DNA from: Bradyrhizobium sp. KBS0727
GTDB taxonomy: Bacteria > Pseudomonadota > Alphaproteobacteria > Rhizobiales > Xanthobacteraceae
Assembly: GCF_005937885.2 (NCBI RefSeq)
Contig: NZ_CP042176.1
Span: 6,381,501 to 6,445,500 of the forward strand
Reading direction: 5' to 3'
DNA length: 64,000 bases
The stretch's first letter is position 1, and every line of letters begins with the position of its first letter. The translations under genes and the position numbers were made by a program. This document shows positions 51,429 to 60,221 of the stretch, piece after piece. The notes beneath the pieces are model-generated. The model saw only the letters and a program-made list of their open reading frames with translations. It had not been told where the DNA came from and made no database searches.

Positions 51429-51655
51429 GGGGATGGTCGGGCCTTGAAAACGAGGAGAAAGGAAATGCGTTGATCGCACGTTGGTAACCGGTTTGCAGCC
51501 GGGAACAAAGGCGGATGTGTGGAGGTGATCTGCCGTCTTCCGCTACACCTCCCCTTGCAGAAGCCTGCGGAAACAACAAAATCTGGCCTTTGTTAAGCTA
51601 TTGGAAACCGTGACAAGGCCTTCTGAAACGGGTTCCTGCGGCTGATAGGCACGAC

Positions 51656-53059
51656 ATGCGTTGGACGGAATCGGCGATGAACAAACGAACCGGCGCGATC
51701 ATGGTTGCGGCGGCGCTGCTGCTTTTCGACCCCGCGCTGATATCTGGCAAAGCCAATGCCCAAACCTCCGGCAATAACGGGGTTTCGAACTTTCTCGGCA
51801 ATCTCTTCTCCGGGCCGAAATCGGCGCCCTCGCCACAGGCAACGCCGGGCCCCGACGGCGCGCCACCGCCCTGGAGCGGCGAGGACGGCGCCTCCGGGCA
51901 CCCCTTGATGACGGCCTCGGCGATCCGCGAGGCGGCCGCGAATTTCCCAAACTGTGTCGCCGGGATGTGGCCCGATGCCGCACGCCGCGGCATCACGCAG
52001 CCGAACTTCGAGCGCTTCACGGCGGGGCTCGAGCCTGACCTGCGCATCATGGACCTGATGGATTCGCAGCCCGAATTCACCAAGGCGATCTGGGACTATC
52101 TCGATATCCTCGTGAACGACAACCGGCTCGCCAAGGGCCGCGAGATCCTCGCCAAGTACAAGCCGCAGTTCGACGCGGCGGAGAAAGCCTACGGCGTCGA
52201 CCGCTACGCAGTCGCGGCGATCTGGGGCATCGAATCGAATTACTCGACCCAGATGGGCGATCGCAACGTGGTGCAGTCGACCGCGACGCTGGCCTGCATC
52301 GGCCGCCGCCAGGCCTATTTCAAGGACGAGTTCCTCACCGCATTGGAAATCCTCAACCGCGGCGATCTGCGGCCCGAGCAGATGCGCGGCTCCTGGGCCG
52401 GCGCGTTCGGGCCGACGCAATTCATGCCGACCGCCTTCAAGCGCTACGCCGTCGACGGCGACGGCGACGGCCGCCGCGACGTGGTCGACAACGCCGCCGA
52501 CCTGATCGCTTCCACCGCCAACAACCTCAAGAAGGACGGCTGGCAGACCGGCCAGACCTGGGGCTACGAGGTGGTACTGCCGCAGGGTTTTGACTTCATG
52601 CTGGCCGACAAGGCCAAGGCGATGACAACAGCGCAATGGCAGGGCAAGGGCCTGAAGCGCGCCGATGGCAAGCCGTTCCCGAACTCGACCGACAAGGTCT
52701 ACCTGCTGGCGCCGGCCGGCGCCGCGGGACCGGGCTTCCTGATGCTGCAGAATTTCCGGGTGATCATGAAATACAACCCGGCCGAGGCCTATGCGATGGC
52801 GATCGGGCACTTCGCCGACCGCCTGCGCGGCGGGCCGCCCTTCGTGCAGCCCTGGCCGCGGCAGGAACGGGTGCTGTCGAAGGCCGAGCGGCTGGAACTG
52901 CAGCAGCTGCTGGCCCAGCGCGGCTTCTACAAGGGCACTCCGGACGGCCAGTTCGGCGGCCAAACCCGGGAGGCGCTGCGCAGCTTCCAGGCCTCTATCG
53001 GGGCGCCGGCGGACGGATTCGCCTCCTCCGACGTGCTGGAGCGGCTGCGGGCGCGCTGA
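51656..53059 (+). CDS. Lytic murein transglycosylase (MltB type) with peptidoglycan-binding domain
   Basis: 467 residues. A signal peptide (MNKRTGAIMVAAALLLF context, residues 8-37) is followed by a Pro/Ser-rich linker. The SLT_2/MltB catalytic domain (about 75-370) has AIWGIESNYSTQMGD; Glu193 is the expected catalytic acid. GSWAGAFGPTQFMPTAFKRYAVDGDGDGRRDVVDNAADLIASTANNL is the usual MltB stretch (landmarks only). A C-terminal PG_binding_1 domain (LQQLLAQRGFYKGTPDGQFGGQTREALRSFQ) ends the protein. It cleaves glycan strands to anhydro-muropeptides in the periplasm. Confidence 0.92.
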   Translation: MRWTESAMNKRTGAIMVAAALLLFDPALISGKANAQTSGNNGVSNFLGNLFSGPKSAPSPQATPGPDGAPPPWSGEDGASGHPLMTASAIREAAANFPNCVAGMWPDAARRGITQPNFERFTAGLEPDLRIMDLMDSQPEFTKAIWDYLDILVNDNRLAKGREILAKYKPQFDAAEKAYGVDRYAVAAIWGIESNYSTQMGDRNVVQSTATLACIGRRQAYFKDEFLTALEILNRGDLRPEQMRGSWAGAFGPTQFMPTAFKRYAVDGDGDGRRDVVDNAADLIASTANNLKKDGWQTGQTWGYEVVLPQGFDFMLADKAKAMTTAQWQGKGLKRADGKPFPNSTDKVYLLAPAGAAGPGFLMLQNFRVIMKYNPAEAYAMAIGHFADRLRGGPPFVQPWPRQERVLSKAERLELQQLLAQRGFYKGTPDGQFGGQTREALRSFQASIGAPADGFASSDVLERLRAR

Positions 53060-53102
53060 AGCGTCCTGCAGCTTCGGAACGGGGGCTCTACTCTCTTGTT
53101 TT

Positions 53103-53174
53103 GACGCGTTTTCTTTACGCGAACCGGCGTCCACCCCGGATCAAGTCCGAAGGCATGCTTCGCTCGAAAACGCT
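53103..53174. repeat. Intergenic repeat, family A copy 3 with internal insert
   Basis: Same ends as copies at 19012 and 48433 (ACGCGTTTTCTTTACGCG ... CTCGAAAACGCT) but with about 23 extra bases in the middle (CCCGGATCAAGTCCGAAGG...). Confidence 0.65.
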
Positions 53175-53329
53175 CCAGGTTTCCGGCCCGAAGTAACCCT
53201 GAAAACCACAATTTGGCCGGCGGCTTGACGGTTGTGCCCGAAGCCCGGTTTATGGGCGCGAAATCTGCCCGCTTGCGGCCCGATTCCGCTATTATGCTGA
53301 TGCCTTCCATTTCATTGCGACCGAGCCGG

Positions 53330-55033
53330 ATGCCGAAGCCAAAGTCCTTTTTTCGCGTATTCACCGAGACCGGTCCCCTGGTCGCGCTGGCGGTTGCGCT
53401 CGCGCTTCTGATCGGGATCGCAGGCCCCGCCTCGGCGCAGTTCTTCAATTTTGGTAATTTTGGTGGCCCGCCGCAGCGTCCGGCGCCGCGCAGCAATGGC
53501 GGCCCCGGCGGCTGGTTCGGCGGCGACTTCTTCGCACCGTTCCAGCAGCAGGCCCCGCAAGCGCCACGGCAGGATTTTTCCAGGGCGCCGGCGCCCGCCA
53601 AGCGCGACACCGTACCGGAACGCAACGTGCTGGTGCTCGGCGACGCCATGGCCGACTGGCTCGCCTATGGCCTGGAAGACCTTTACGCCGAACAGCCCGA
53701 CATGGGCGTCATCCGCAAGCACAAGACCGTTTCCGGCCTGATCAAGTATCAGCCCAAAGGCGAGCCGGCGGACTGGGCCGCTGCCGCCAGGGGTATTCTC
53801 GCCACCGAGAAGCCGGATGCCATCGTCGTCATGCTCGGCCTCAACGACCGTGTCGCGATCCGCGAGCCGGTGGCGGAAAAAAAGTCCGACAAGAAAGACG
53901 ACAAGGACAAGAAGGACGCGCGCGCCAAACCGGATGCCAAACCGGGCGACGCGAAGAAGCCGGAAGGCGACGCCGCGGCCAAGACCGACGACAAGCCGGT
54001 CGATACCGAATTGTCGCCCGACGATGCTGCCGACAATGACGTGCCACCGGTCATTGCGCCGGAAAAGAGCGCACGCTCGGCGAACGGCATCTACGCGTTT
54101 CGCGAGGAACGCTGGGTCGAACTCTACACCAAAAAGATCGAGGAGATGATCGGCATCCTGAAATCCAAGGGCGTGCCGGTGCTGTGGGTCGGCCTGCCTG
54201 CGATACGCGGGCAGCAGGGCACGGCCGACATGCTGTTTCTCGATGCGCTGTACCGTGACGTCGCCGGCAAGGCCGGCATTACCTATGTCGATGTCTGGGA
54301 CGGGTTTGTCGACGAAGCCGGACGCTTCGTGCAGAAGGGCCCCGACTTCGAAGGCCAGATGCGCCAACTGCGCTCGGCCGACGGTGTGTATTTCACCAAG
54401 CCCGCCGGCGCACGCAAGCTCGCGCATTATGTCGAGCGCGAAATCACGCGCCTGTTGGCCTCGCGTTCCGGCCCGATCGCGCTGCCGACCGAACCCGCGA
54501 CGCCCGACGCCAATGCCGAACCCGGCAAGCCGGCGCCGCGTCCGCTGGCCGGACCGATCCTGCCGCTGGTGGCGTCATCCGTCGGCACCGATCAGTTGCT
54601 CGGCGGACCCGGCACGCGCCCGGCCGCCGTCGACGCACTCGCCGCGCGCACGCTGGTGAAGGGCGAGGCGCTGGCGCCGCCGGCCGGCCGCGCCGACGAT
54701 TTCGCCTGGCCACGCCGCGAAATCGGCCGCGAGCAGGCCAAGGGCGAGACGCCGGTCGCGACCACCGCGCCGGATGGAACGGTGCCAGTCGCGCCCGGGC
54801 AGAAGCAGCTCCTGCTGCCGCAGCAACCACCTCCGCCGCAGCAGAAGAAACAAATTCGACCGGCGCAGGCCGCACCGTCATTGCGCGATTTCTTCGGCGG
54901 TTTCGGTACGGCGCCGCGTCAGGCCCCGCCGCCACAGGCCGCGCCGCCTCGCGCTCCGGGACCGGCGATCCCACGCCCGCCGGGCAACGTCGGACGATCG
55001 GCGGCCGTACCTGACGGAAGCTTCACGCGATAG
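53330..55033 (+). CDS. DUF459 (SGNH-like) envelope protein
   Basis: 567 residues from ATG 53330 (MPKPKSFFRVFTETG), the ATG that gives a normal signal peptide ending AGPASAQ; ATGs at 53294 and 53300 are alternatives. The SGNH-like domain starts at NVLVLGDAMADWLAYGL, where the usual nucleophile Ser position reads Ala, and continues with IVVMLGLNDR and FTKPAGARKLAHY. An insert of about 50 Lys/Asp/Ala-rich residues (from about 53868) splits the domain. The C-terminal third is Pro/Gln-rich. DUF459 proteins are exported and of unknown function; loss of the Ser makes classical esterase activity doubtful. Confidence 0.75.
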   Translation: MPKPKSFFRVFTETGPLVALAVALALLIGIAGPASAQFFNFGNFGGPPQRPAPRSNGGPGGWFGGDFFAPFQQQAPQAPRQDFSRAPAPAKRDTVPERNVLVLGDAMADWLAYGLEDLYAEQPDMGVIRKHKTVSGLIKYQPKGEPADWAAAARGILATEKPDAIVVMLGLNDRVAIREPVAEKKSDKKDDKDKKDARAKPDAKPGDAKKPEGDAAAKTDDKPVDTELSPDDAADNDVPPVIAPEKSARSANGIYAFREERWVELYTKKIEEMIGILKSKGVPVLWVGLPAIRGQQGTADMLFLDALYRDVAGKAGITYVDVWDGFVDEAGRFVQKGPDFEGQMRQLRSADGVYFTKPAGARKLAHYVEREITRLLASRSGPIALPTEPATPDANAEPGKPAPRPLAGPILPLVASSVGTDQLLGGPGTRPAAVDALAARTLVKGEALAPPAGRADDFAWPRREIGREQAKGETPVATTAPDGTVPVAPGQKQLLLPQQPPPPQQKKQIRPAQAAPSLRDFFGGFGTAPRQAPPPQAAPPRAPGPAIPRPPGNVGRSAAVPDGSFTR

Positions 55034-55057
55034 ATGCTGTGTCGCGCGTTAAGACGA

Positions 55058-55177
55058 GTCATTCCGGGGCGATGCGAAAGCATCGAACTACGGCGCGCAA
55101 TTGCGCACCTGAGAATCTCGAGATTCCCCGATGTGCAATTGCACATCTGAGGTTCGCGCTACGCGCCCCGGAATGAC
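55058..55177. repeat. Large palindromic repeat, family D copy 1
   Basis: Outer arms GTCATTCCGGGGCG and CGCCCCGGAATGAC. Inside lie TGCGCAATTGCGCA-like, GAATCTCGAGATTC and TGTGCAATTGCACA palindromes in that order. The copy at 60007 has the same units in inverted order. Confidence 0.85.
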
Positions 55178-55186
55178 AGCCGAAGG

Positions 55187-55561
55187 CTAACCGTAATACC
55201 GCCAGCGCGGCGGCGGGCGGCGCGGCGGACGCGTCATCATCAACGCCAGCGCAAATCCGATACCGCCCGCGACCAAGAGCGCGCCGAGCGGATTTTCCTG
55301 CACGGTCCGCGCCACCGCCTTCCGGCCGCCGCGGATGGTGTCGCCGCTGTTATCAAGCGCGTCCTTGGCATAATTGACGGCAGCATCGCCGGCGTCGCGG
55401 GCGACGTCCTTGGCCTGGCCGTACAGATTCTGCACCGTGCCTGCCGCTTCGCGCACGCGTCCCTCGGCCTGCGTCTTCGCATCGCCGATCATGTCACCAA
55501 CAACGCCTTCGGCCTTGCCGGCGAAATCCTTCGCCGCACCGGCGATCCGATCCTTGTCCAT
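55187..55561 (-). CDS. CsbD family stress protein with C-terminal membrane helix
   Basis: 124 residues from ATG 55561 (MDKDRIAGAAKDFAGKAEGVVGD; GGAGTG upstream). The CsbD-like N-terminal half (KDFAGKAEGVVGDMIGDAKTQAEGRVREAAG) is followed by a helical segment and one hydrophobic stretch (NPLGALLVAGGIGFALALMM, about 91-110), then a basic Pro/Arg tail. CsbD proteins are induced by general stress in many bacteria. The membrane anchor resembles DUF883-type ribosome-associated membrane proteins. Confidence 0.8.
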   Translation of the reverse strand: MDKDRIAGAAKDFAGKAEGVVGDMIGDAKTQAEGRVREAAGTVQNLYGQAKDVARDAGDAAVNYAKDALDNSGDTIRGGRKAVARTVQENPLGALLVAGGIGFALALMMTRPPRRPPPRWRYYG

Positions 55562-55617
55562 CTCGATCACTCCTGTTTCAGGGATGTAACCGACAAAGCC
55601 CGATCAGGTTCCGAGCC

Positions 55618-56352
55618 TCACAAAATCAGCCCGCCATCGACCACCAGCGTCTGGCCGATGATGTAGGACGACAGCGGCGAGGCCAGGAACAGCGCAGCGC
55701 CGGCCATGTCGGCGGGGGTGCCAAGCCGCTTCAGCGGGATCCGCTCGATCGCGCCTTCAAGGCGCTTCGGATTGGCCGTCGTCGCCTTGGTCATCTTGGT
55801 GTCGACCAGGCCCGGCGCGATGCCGTTGACGCGAATCCCGTTCTCGGCCCACGCCTCGCCGAGCGTGCGCGTCAACCCGACCGCGCCGGTCTTCGAGGCG
55901 TTGTAGGCCGGATTGCCCATGGTGGAATGATAGGCCGCGGTCGAACTGACGATGATCAGCGAGCCTTTGGCAACACTCAGCATCGCATGGAATTTGGTCG
56001 CGCAGGCCATCAGGCTGATCAGGTTGACTTCCAGAACTTTTCGAAAGCCGTCCATCTGGAATTCGCCGCGGCGGTAAATCACCGCGCCCTGCGCCAGCAC
56101 CAGCACGTCGAGCTTCTCGAACGGCGGCTTGAAAGTATCGATCGCTTGCGGATTGCCGACGTCGAGCTGGAAATAGTCGAGGCCCGCGAGATCCGAGCCT
56201 TCGGCAGCGGAGTAGTCGGTCGCCGCCGCGCGGGTGCCGCACACGGCTGCTCGTGCGCCCTTGGCGCAGAACGCCTGCGCGATGCCGTTGCCGATGCCGC
56301 TGGAGCCGCCGACCACCAGCACCTGCTTGCCGCTGAAATCCAGTTCGTTCAT
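55618..56352 (-). CDS. Short-chain dehydrogenase/reductase
   Basis: 244 residues, classical SDR. The cofactor motif GGSSGIGNG (about 15-23), the catalytic YNASKTGAV and the preceding Ser (IIVSSTAAYHS), and the C-terminal GQTLVVDGG are all present. The absence of an acidic residue after the second strand (VCGTRAAATD) suggests NADP. It is divergent from a second SDR at 56489. The substrate is unknown; with the adjacent SDR and dioxygenase it may form a small catabolic set. Confidence 0.9.
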   Translation of the reverse strand: MNELDFSGKQVLVVGGSSGIGNGIAQAFCAKGARAAVCGTRAAATDYSAAEGSDLAGLDYFQLDVGNPQAIDTFKPPFEKLDVLVLAQGAVIYRRGEFQMDGFRKVLEVNLISLMACATKFHAMLSVAKGSLIIVSSTAAYHSTMGNPAYNASKTGAVGLTRTLGEAWAENGIRVNGIAPGLVDTKMTKATTANPKRLEGAIERIPLKRLGTPADMAGAALFLASPLSSYIIGQTLVVDGGLIL

Positions 56353-56488
56353 CCCGCGATCCTTTTTCTTGTTTGCCCGCAGACCATGCGCGTTTGACCT
56401 GTCTGCGGATCGGTGCCAGCCTTGTCAATCCTGCAACGCACCGCAGCCTTGCTGCGAGCCTCAAGAGCCATAACCAAGGGCCAATACA

Positions 56489-57268
56489 ATGTCGGAATTC
56501 AAGCAGCTCAGCCGTTCGGTCAAAGGCCTGACCGTTCTCGTCACCGGCGCCGCCAGCGGCATGGGCCGCGCCACCGCGCGCGTATTCGCGGCCGAAGGCG
56601 CCAACGTCGCCGTCACCGATATCAACCTCGAGCCCACGCAGGCCGTCGCCGACGCGATCACGGCAACGGGCGGCAAGGCCAAGGCGTGGAAGCTCGACGT
56701 CGCCGACCGCACCGACATCACCACGGTCGTGAATGACGTTGCCGAGCATTTCGGCGGGCTCGACATCATCGTCAACAATGCCGGCATCTCCGTGCGCGTC
56801 GCGATCGACGATGACGGCTATGAAGAAGCCTGGGCCAAGGGACTGGCGGTGATGCTGACCGCGCATCCGCGCATCATCCGCGCCGCGCTGCCCTATCTGC
56901 GCCAATCGAAATGCCCGCGGATCGTCAACATCGCCTCGACCGAGGCGCTCGGCGCCACCGCGCTGCACAGCCCCTATTCGGCGGCGAAGGCCGGCGTCAC
57001 CGGGCTAACGCGTTCGCTCGCGGTCGAACTCGGCCGCGACGGCATCACCGTGAACTGCATCTGCCCGGGCCCGATCACGACCGCCATCACGTCCCGGATT
57101 TCGGACGAGCACAAGGCGATCTATGCCCGGCGTCGCACCGCGCTTAACCGTTACGGCGATCCCGAGGAGGTCGCCCATATGACGCTCAGCCTGTGCCTGC
57201 CGGCGGCGTCGTTTCTGACCGGCGCGGTAATTCCGGTGGACGGCGGGCTGATGGCGCGCAACGCGTGA
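56489..57268 (+). CDS. Short-chain dehydrogenase/reductase
   Basis: 259 residues. TGAASGMGRATARVFAAEGANVAVTDIN gives the NAD(H)-type cofactor site (Asp at the end of strand 2). NNAGISVRVA, IASTEALGATALHSPYSAAKAGV (catalytic Tyr and Lys) and the C-terminal SFLTGAVIPVDGGLM follow. The ATG at 56489 is preceded by an ill-defined ribosome binding site. It is followed after 154 bases by the dioxygenase gene on the same strand. Confidence 0.9.
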   Translation: MSEFKQLSRSVKGLTVLVTGAASGMGRATARVFAAEGANVAVTDINLEPTQAVADAITATGGKAKAWKLDVADRTDITTVVNDVAEHFGGLDIIVNNAGISVRVAIDDDGYEEAWAKGLAVMLTAHPRIIRAALPYLRQSKCPRIVNIASTEALGATALHSPYSAAKAGVTGLTRSLAVELGRDGITVNCICPGPITTAITSRISDEHKAIYARRRTALNRYGDPEEVAHMTLSLCLPAASFLTGAVIPVDGGLMARNA

Positions 57269-57422
57269 GGCGTGCCGCAACGCACGCTTGCACCGATCTT
57301 GCACAGGTCATGACGCCTTGAACGCAGCGCATGCCCTGCTCCGTTGACACGGCGCAATCCCGGAGTAGCCTTTCCGGCAAATGGAGCGGAACAAGCCGCC
57401 CGCCGCGCTCAGGAGAAACGCC

Positions 57423-58310
57423 ATGACGGTCACGATCCGGCAGCTTCACAAGCATTTCTTCGGCGAGGTTTCGGGCGTCGATTTGCGCAGAGCGCTGACA
57501 CCGCAGGAGGCGGCCGACATCGAAGCCGGCATGGACAAATACGCCGTGCTGCTGTTTCGCAATCAGGACATCACCGACGAACAGCAAATGGCGTTCGCGC
57601 TGAATTTCGGCGAGCGGGAAAATCCGCGCGGCGGCAATGTCGTCAAGCCGCAGGATTCGCGGCTCTCGACCGGGCTCAACGACGTCTCCAACCTCGGCAA
57701 GGACGGCAAGCCGCTGCCGCGCGACAGCCGCGTGCACCTGTTCAACCTCGGCAACTGCCTGTGGCATTCCGACAGTTCGTTCCGCCCGATTCCGGCGAAA
57801 TTCTCGCTGTTGTCGGCGCGGGTGGTAAACCCGAAGGGCGGCAACACCGAATTCGCCGACATGCGCGCGGCCTATGACGCGCTCGACGACGATACCAAAG
57901 CCGAGATCGAGGACATGATCTGCGAACATTCGCTGATGTATTCGCGCGGATCGCTCGGCTTCCTCGACTACACCGACGAGGAAAAGGAGCTATTCAAGCC
58001 GGTTCTGCAGCGGCTGGTGCGCACGCACCCGGTGCATGGCCGCAAGTCGCTGTATCTGTCATCCCATGCCGGCGCCATCAAGGGCATGACCGTGCCCGAG
58101 GCCCGGCTGTTGCTGCGCGATCTCACCGAGCATGCGACAAGTCCGGAATTCGTCTATGTCCACAAATGGACGGTGCACGACCTCATCATGTGGGACAACC
58201 GCCAGACCATGCACCGCGTCCGCCGCTACGACCAGTCGCAGCCCCGCGACATGCGCCGCGCCACGGTCGCCGGCACCGTGCCGACGGTGGCGCAGCAGGC
58301 GGCGGAGTAA
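57423..58310 (+). CDS. TauD/TfdA family alpha-ketoglutarate-dependent dioxygenase
   Basis: 295 residues from ATG 57423 with AGGAGAAAC upstream. The Fe(II) facial triad is visible: NCLWHSDSSF (HxD) and DNRQTMHRVRRYD (distal His), followed by the RRATVAG arginine that binds 2-oxoglutarate. EFADMRAAYDALDD is the typical TfdA segment. Enzymes of this group hydroxylate aryloxyalkanoates, taurine or related sulfonates. The two SDR genes next to it suggest an oxidation pathway for a small aromatic or ether substrate, but nothing identifies it. Confidence 0.88.
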   Translation: MTVTIRQLHKHFFGEVSGVDLRRALTPQEAADIEAGMDKYAVLLFRNQDITDEQQMAFALNFGERENPRGGNVVKPQDSRLSTGLNDVSNLGKDGKPLPRDSRVHLFNLGNCLWHSDSSFRPIPAKFSLLSARVVNPKGGNTEFADMRAAYDALDDDTKAEIEDMICEHSLMYSRGSLGFLDYTDEEKELFKPVLQRLVRTHPVHGRKSLYLSSHAGAIKGMTVPEARLLLRDLTEHATSPEFVYVHKWTVHDLIMWDNRQTMHRVRRYDQSQPRDMRRATVAGTVPTVAQQAAE

Positions 58311-58372
58311 GCGCGAGCATTGTGCTTGGACTGGCGATTACCGGATGCCCCGCCTTCGCCGGGCATGACGAG

Positions 58373-59023
58373 CTAGGCGTGCCCGGCTTCGTTCGACAGC
58401 ATGCCGGGATCGATCCCGATCTTGCGCAGCGCGCGCTGGTATTTTTCGTCGACATCGGCGCCGAAGATCAGGTCCGGATCGGCGTCGCAATGCAGCCAGC
58501 CATTGTGCTGGATTTCGTCTTCGAGTTGCCCGGGTGCCCAGCCCGCATAGCCCAGCGCCAGGATCGCGTGTTTCGGTCCCGTTCCCTTGGCGATCGCCTT
58601 GAGGATATCGACGGTCGCCGTCAGGCAGATGTCGTCGTCGATATTCAGCGTCGCATCCTCGATGAAGAAATCGCTCGAATGCAGCACGAAGCCGCGGCCG
58701 GTATCGACCGGGCCACCCTTCAGCACCTTCATGGTCTCGGCGGTCTCCGGCAGCGCGATCTGGTCCCCGCGCTTGATGATGTCGAGCTGCACCAGCAATC
58801 CCGGGAAATCGATGCTGCCCGCCGGGCGGTTGACGATGATGCCCATCGCCCCCTCGGGCGAATGCGCGCACATATAGATGACGGAACGCTCGAACCGCGG
58901 ATCGCCCATGACCGGCATGGCGATCAGCAACTGGCCGTCCAGATACCCGCCCTCGGGCGAATGATCGCCAACCCCGGCTGGCTTGCGGCGGACGCGTTTC
59001 GGTGTCTTGCCTTCAGGGCTCAT
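58373..59023 (-). CDS. yqgE: YqgE/AlgH family protein
   Basis: 216 residues from ATG 59023 (MSPEGKTPKRVRRK). Conserved family parts are GGYLDGQLLIAMPVMGDPRFERSVIYMCAHSPEGAMGIIVNRP (landmarks), LKGGPVDTGRGFVLHSSDF and ILALGYAGWAPGQLEDEIQHNGWL. The family has a known structure but no proven biochemical activity. The longer frame to 59083 begins with TTG and lacks homology. Confidence 0.9.
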   Translation of the reverse strand: MSPEGKTPKRVRRKPAGVGDHSPEGGYLDGQLLIAMPVMGDPRFERSVIYMCAHSPEGAMGIIVNRPAGSIDFPGLLVQLDIIKRGDQIALPETAETMKVLKGGPVDTGRGFVLHSSDFFIEDATLNIDDDICLTATVDILKAIAKGTGPKHAILALGYAGWAPGQLEDEIQHNGWLHCDADPDLIFGADVDEKYQRALRKIGIDPGMLSNEAGHA

Positions 59024-59158
59024 CCGCAAAGGCCTCTCGTGCTGATTCACATCCTGATATCGGGTGTCGTTTCTGTCAATCAAGCATGCGGCGCCAATCG
59101 GTCGCGGATCACACGCAATTCAATGGTTTGCACCGAAACTTGCCTGTAAAGACGTCTC

Positions 59159-59998
59159 ATGATCGTCACGGTTCCACTCCGCGCCGCGCTCGGCGCCGCC
59201 GCCATTTTGTCCGTCGCATGCGCCGCATTCGAGGTTCGCGCCGAGGATGCCTCGCCGTGGCAGCGCGACGCCCATTCCGCGGTCCGGCTGCTGGCGGGAT
59301 CGCGCAGCGGCACGGTCCTGCTCGGCGGCGTGGCCATTCAGTTGCAGCCGGGCTGGCACACCTATTGGCGGACCCCCGGCGATTCCGGAGTTCCGCCGCG
59401 TTTCGACTTTTCCAAATCGGACAATGTCGAAGCCGTCACCGTGCTGTGGCCGGCACCGCACAAATTCGACGACGGCGCGGGCGGCACCTCGCTCGGCTAC
59501 CTCAAGCAGATCGTATTGCCGCTGCGGATCGTGCCCAGGAACGCCGACAAGCCGGTGACGCTTCGCGCCAGCATCAACTATGCCGTGTGCGAAAAGCTCT
59601 GCATTCCCGTCGATGCCAGTGCCGAGCTCGCCTTTGCCAGCGTCGCCAGCACCGAGGACGGCACGCTGTCGGAAGCGCTCAACGCCGTGCCGAAACCCGC
59701 CAATGTCGGCGATCCCAATCCGCTCACCGTGCTCGACGTCAAGCGCGAGGGAAAGACCAGCGTGGTGGTGGACGTCACGGCGCCCGAGACCAACGACCTC
59801 AGCCTGTTCGTCGAAGGGCCGACGCCCGACTGGGCGCTGCCAGTTCCAAAGCTGGTCGAGCACGGCCCGCCCGGCGTCAAGCGATTTGCCTTTGAGCTCG
59901 ACGGGCTGCCGCCCGGCGCCAGCGCCGACGGCGCGGCCCTCAAGCTGACGCTGGTCGGCGGCGACCGGGCGTACGAGTTCAATGTCAATTTGAACTGA
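59159..59998 (+). CDS. Periplasmic DsbD N-terminal-like domain protein
   Basis: 279 residues. A signal peptide (MIVTVPLRAALGAAAILSVACAAFEVRAED) precedes a domain with HTYWRTPGDSGVPPRF and the cysteine pair CEKLC (about 144-148), the CxxxC arrangement of DsbD alpha-like/ScsB-type domains. The membrane and thioredoxin-like domains of full DsbD are absent. It may accept electrons from another transmembrane reductase or work in copper tolerance or cytochrome biogenesis. Confidence 0.85.
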   Translation: MIVTVPLRAALGAAAILSVACAAFEVRAEDASPWQRDAHSAVRLLAGSRSGTVLLGGVAIQLQPGWHTYWRTPGDSGVPPRFDFSKSDNVEAVTVLWPAPHKFDDGAGGTSLGYLKQIVLPLRIVPRNADKPVTLRASINYAVCEKLCIPVDASAELAFASVASTEDGTLSEALNAVPKPANVGDPNPLTVLDVKREGKTSVVVDVTAPETNDLSLFVEGPTPDWALPVPKLVEHGPPGVKRFAFELDGLPPGASADGAALKLTLVGGDRAYEFNVNLN

Positions 59999-60006
59999 CC
60001 CGAAGG

Positions 60007-60127
60007 GTCATTCCGGGGCGACGCGTAGCGTCGAACCTCAGATGTGCAATTGCACATCGGGGAATCTCGAGATTCTCAGGTGCGCAATTGCGCACCGTAG
60101 TTCGCGCTTCGCGCGCCCCGGAATGAC
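60007..60127. repeat. Large palindromic repeat, family D copy 2 (inverted)
   Basis: GTCATTCCGGGGCG ... CGCCCCGGAATGAC outer arms. The internal palindromes occur in the order TGTGCAATTGCACA, GAATCTCGAGATTC, TGCGCAATTGCGCA, the reverse complement of copy 1. The flippase reading frame extends into it. Confidence 0.85.
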
Positions 60128-60221
60128 AGCTCCCACAACCCCCACCCAACCGAATCTTAACGAATCGTTGATAGATCAGGCACCACCGCCGCCTCGCGGC
60201 GCGTTCCGGGGATGTTTGGCT

